Shown piece after piece: positions 5,822 to 7,725 of a stretch of 7,725 bases of DNA. Under the pieces are notes generated by a model. The model was given only the letters and a program-made list of their open reading frames with translations. It searched no databases and had not been told where the DNA came from. A program made the translations under genes and the position numbers. The stretch's first letter is position 1; the number at the start of each line of letters is the position of its first letter. Source of the DNA: Thermoplasmata archaeon (lineage in GTDB: Archaea; Thermoplasmatota; Thermoplasmata; UBA10834); contig JALHSX010000001.1 of NCBI GenBank assembly GCA_022865445.1, positions 1-7,725 of the forward strand, given 5' to 3'.

Positions 5822-5832
5822 AATTAGATAAG
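5822..5832 (+). promoter_or_regulatory. Possible TATA box of the MttB-family gene
   Basis: AATTAGATAAG lies about 26 bases before about 5852, which would give a leader of about 35 bases containing the GGAGG ribosome site. The alternative TATATAAAAT at 5735-5744 is too far upstream unless the leader is long. Confidence 0.35.
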
Positions 5833-5872
5833 CATATTCATCGATGCTGGCCCGCATATCAATCAGTCTTCC

Positions 5873-5877
5873 GGAGG
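5873..5877 (+). promoter_or_regulatory. Ribosome binding site deciding the MttB-family start
   Basis: GGAGG, within CCGGAGGAAAC, sits 8 bases before the ATG at 5886. It supports that start rather than the in-frame ATG at 5844, which has no such site and would have this element inside its coding region. Confidence 0.75.
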
Positions 5878-5885
5878 AAACACCG

Positions 5886-7337
5886 ATGCAAGTGAAAGAA
5901 CCGATAGGCGGGCAACTAGAGGTGTTGTCCAAGAGCGACGTTGAGCAGATCCATGGCGCGACAATGGAGGTTCTCATCAGGCTAGGAGTCAAGGTGTGGT
6001 CCTCTGCCGCGCTCAGGCTTTTCGAAGATGCTGGTGCGGAGGTCAACAAGAAGACGATGACGGCCAAGCTGTCGGAAGAGCTCGTGTCGGAAACGATCCA
6101 CAAGGCGCCTTCGCACTTCGAATTCTACGGTCGAGATCCAGCCTACAAGTTGCTCATGGGCAAGAACCGAGTCCACTTCTCCCTCTGTGGACAAGGTGTC
6201 AAGGTCCAAGACGTGGACGGCAGGATTCGATTGGCCACGGTCAAAGACGTCGAGAACATGGCTAGGATGGCGGATTACTTCGACGACATCCACCACTCGT
6301 CCATGATGACCACCCCGATGGATGTCCCTCCCGAGACCATGCACATCCACGCCCTCTGGGCAAATCTGAAGAACGCTAGGAAGACGACGGATGGCTATAA
6401 CCACGGTGCCAAGTGGGCGGAGGAGACTCTGCGCCTTGGTGCCATCGTCAGGGGCGGTATGGACGAGCTTATGAAGAAGCCCATGCTCCTTGGGTTCACA
6501 AACCCGGTGAGCCCTATGCAGCTCTCGAAGGAGTTGATCGAGGGGGCGATCATCTACGCGAAGCACAATCAGCCTGTCCTGTACGCACCTGAGGCGTTAT
6601 CGGGTGGCACCGCACCTTCAACGCTCGCAGGTCTCCTTGTCCAGCAGAATGCCGAGGTGCTCAGCGGGATCATGGTGTCTCAGCTCGCCAAGGCGGGGGC
6701 GCCGGTTCTTTACGGGACTGTCTCGGCTGCGATGGACATGAGGACTGGAGCCCCTGCGCTGGGCGGTCCCGAGGTTGGTTTGATCAACCTTGCGACGGCT
6801 CAACTGGCCAGACACTACGGACTACCGTGCAGAGGCACTGGTGGGAACACAGACTCGAAGTTGGTCGATGTCCAAGCGGGGATTGAATCGACGCTGAGTC
6901 TTCTTTTGGCAGCTTACTCTGGCATGAACTTCATCTATGACGCCGCAGGGTCGCTTGATGGAAGCATCGCAACATCCTACGGGAAGATAGTGGTTGACGC
7001 TGAGATATGCGGCATGGTCACGAGGATTCTCCGAGGCATAGAAGTGACGGATGAGACTCTGGCAGTCGACGAGATAGTCAAGGCTGGGCCGTCCGCGAAC
7101 TATCTCGGGACCCCTTTCACAATGAAGATGTTCCGTAAGGAGCACTACATGCCGATGTTGCTCGATAGGCGATCGAGGGACGCATGGGAAGCCGATGGGG
7201 GAAGAGGAATGGAGATTGCCGCTAGAGAGAAGGCTAAGCAGATCCTGAAGGATCATCACCCGGAACCACTCCCTAAGGACGTCTTGATACAAGGGGACGC
7301 CTTCGTGAAGGAAGTCATGAGGATCTACGGACACTGA
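5886..7337 (+). CDS. MttB-family methyltransferase homologue without pyrrolysine
   Basis: Member of the trimethylamine methyltransferase (MttB, COG5598) superfamily. Such proteins fold as a TIM barrel and move a methyl group from a quaternary or tertiary amine to the cobalt of a corrinoid protein. The 483-residue product has the length and sequence style of the family: LSKSDVEQIHGATMEVLIRL (14-33), LLGFTNPVSPMQLSKELIEG (201-220), the region LPCRGTGGNTDSKLVDVQAG (313-332), and FIYDAAGSLDG (349-359). The frame has no internal TAG, so it is not a Pyl-type MttB; substrates of the non-Pyl branch (glycine betaine and other quaternary amines in studied members) cannot be told from sequence. No corrinoid protein, reductive activator or transporter gene is next to it in the window. 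It is divergent from the signal peptidase gene and 67 bp upstream of the dCMP deaminase-like gene. Confidence 0.9.
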   Translation: MQVKEPIGGQLEVLSKSDVEQIHGATMEVLIRLGVKVWSSAALRLFEDAGAEVNKKTMTAKLSEELVSETIHKAPSHFEFYGRDPAYKLLMGKNRVHFSLCGQGVKVQDVDGRIRLATVKDVENMARMADYFDDIHHSSMMTTPMDVPPETMHIHALWANLKNARKTTDGYNHGAKWAEETLRLGAIVRGGMDELMKKPMLLGFTNPVSPMQLSKELIEGAIIYAKHNQPVLYAPEALSGGTAPSTLAGLLVQQNAEVLSGIMVSQLAKAGAPVLYGTVSAAMDMRTGAPALGGPEVGLINLATAQLARHYGLPCRGTGGNTDSKLVDVQAGIESTLSLLLAAYSGMNFIYDAAGSLDGSIATSYGKIVVDAEICGMVTRILRGIEVTDETLAVDEIVKAGPSANYLGTPFTMKMFRKEHYMPMLLDRRSRDAWEADGGRGMEIAAREKAKQILKDHHPEPLPKDVLIQGDAFVKEVMRIYGH

Positions 7338-7404
7338 TCTCAGCTCCTCCTCTCGACAGAAAGTTAGAAATGCCATAATGGGATTGAGGCCAGAGAGGCT
7401 TGTC

Positions 7405-7725
7405 GTGACAGAGCACCGCAACTCGAGGATCTCGAAAGACCATTACTTCATGAACATCGCAATCGAGGTCGCTCGCAGAAGCACATGCACAAGGCGGCAG
7501 ATCGGAGCGCTCATCGTCAGCGACGTCGGGGAGATCAAGAGCACAGGCTACAACGGGAATCCGCGCGGACTTCCGCACTGTCACGAGATCGGCTGCATCA
7601 GGGACAAGCTCAACATACCATCTGGCACTCGACTCGAGACATGCACGGCAGTGCACGCCGAACAGAACGCGCTCATTCAGGCGGGGACGAATGCGCGGGG
7701 GTCAACACTGTACTCGACGATCGTC
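7405..7725 (+). CDS. dCMP deaminase-like (ComEB family) zinc deaminase, N-terminal 107 residues (runs off the right edge)
   Basis: Probably converts dCMP to dUMP in pyrimidine nucleotide metabolism, feeding dTMP synthesis. The visible part shows YFMNIAIEVARRSTCTRRQI (14-33) followed by GALIV, then GYNGNPRG (48-55), and the zinc/catalytic motif TAVHAEQNALIQAG (81-94), with His84 as zinc ligand and Glu86 as the proton shuttle. Cys59, His60, Cys64 and Cys80 match the extra metal site common in this family. The PCxxC half of the active site lies past the window. The GTG at 7405 is chosen because GAGAGG (7393-7398) sits 6 bases upstream; the in-frame ATG at 7378 would add nine residues and lacks a ribosome site. 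A weak TATA-like run (GTTAGAAAT, 7363-7371) also suits the later start. Confidence 0.88.
   Translation, partial: MTEHRNSRISKDHYFMNIAIEVARRSTCTRRQIGALIVSDVGEIKSTGYNGNPRGLPHCHEIGCIRDKLNIPSGTRLETCTAVHAEQNALIQAGTNARGSTLYSTIV

Noticed and set aside
5844..5885. ATG at 5844 as the MttB-family start
   Set aside because: It has no ribosome site of its own, and GGAGG at 5873-5877 is correctly placed for the ATG at 5886.
5982..6566. Long open frames antisense to the MttB-family gene (also 6822-7421) and to the signal peptidase gene (5115-5741, plus)
   Set aside because: They lie opposite well-recognised genes, have no family-like motifs, and are expected in G/C-rich codon-biased sequence.
7378..7404. 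ATG at 7378 as the dCMP deaminase-like start
   Set aside because: No ribosome site precedes it; the GTG at 7405 has GAGAGG at good spacing and fits family length at the N-terminus. The choice is not certain.
1..7725. tRNA, rRNA, CRISPR, insertion sequence or prophage signals
   Set aside because: Reading the gaps (609-635, 1278-1401, 3115-3521, 5736-5885, 7338-7404) on both strands showed no cloverleaf, repeat-spacer pattern, transposase or terminal inverted repeat.

Overview
The window looks archaeal, most likely a moderately high-G+C euryarchaeon of the Thermoplasmatota. The evidence is an archaeal tRNA-Ile2 agmatidine synthetase (TiaS), an Orc1/Cdc6 initiator with archaeal origin-recognition-box (ORB) repeats beside it, a Ser/His/Asp signal peptidase of the archaeal/ER type, TATA boxes at archaeal spacing and several GTG/TTG starts. 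A small membrane protein resembling a family known from Thermoplasma (DUF3198-like, recalled from memory) points to the lineage. No database search was possible, so the taxonomic call is an inference.

Layout. Bases 1-1277 (minus strand) hold a short operon: a membrane-anchored tandem OB-fold protein followed 27 bp later by tiaS, which runs off the left edge. A divergent promoter gap (1278-1401) separates it from a two-helix membrane protein (1402-1782, plus). That gene converges with hflX (1795-3114, minus), a GTPase. From 3115 to 3521 is a 407-bp non-coding region with two near-identical ORB-type direct repeats (19 of 22 bases identical) flanking a stretch of about 34% G+C, directly upstream of orc1/cdc6 (3522-4757, plus). 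I read this as a candidate chromosomal replication origin with its initiator gene. cdc6 converges, 3 bp apart, with an archaeal signal peptidase I (4761-5735, minus). After another divergent gap come an MttB-family methyltransferase without pyrrolysine (5886-7337, plus) and the start of a dCMP deaminase-like gene (7405 to the right edge, plus).

How the genes relate. They do not form one pathway. It is a housekeeping neighbourhood (tRNA decoding, ribosome-associated GTPase, replication initiation, protein export, pyrimidine nucleotide metabolism) built around a candidate origin. Points worth a second look are the ORB arrangement, including an ORB-like site inside the 3' end of hflX and one inside the probable cdc6 leader; the strong drop in G+C within hflX; a signal peptidase TATA box that overlaps its apparent ATG and argues for a leaderless downstream GTG start; an insertion in the signal peptidase; and a stand-alone MttB homologue with no corrinoid protein gene in view.
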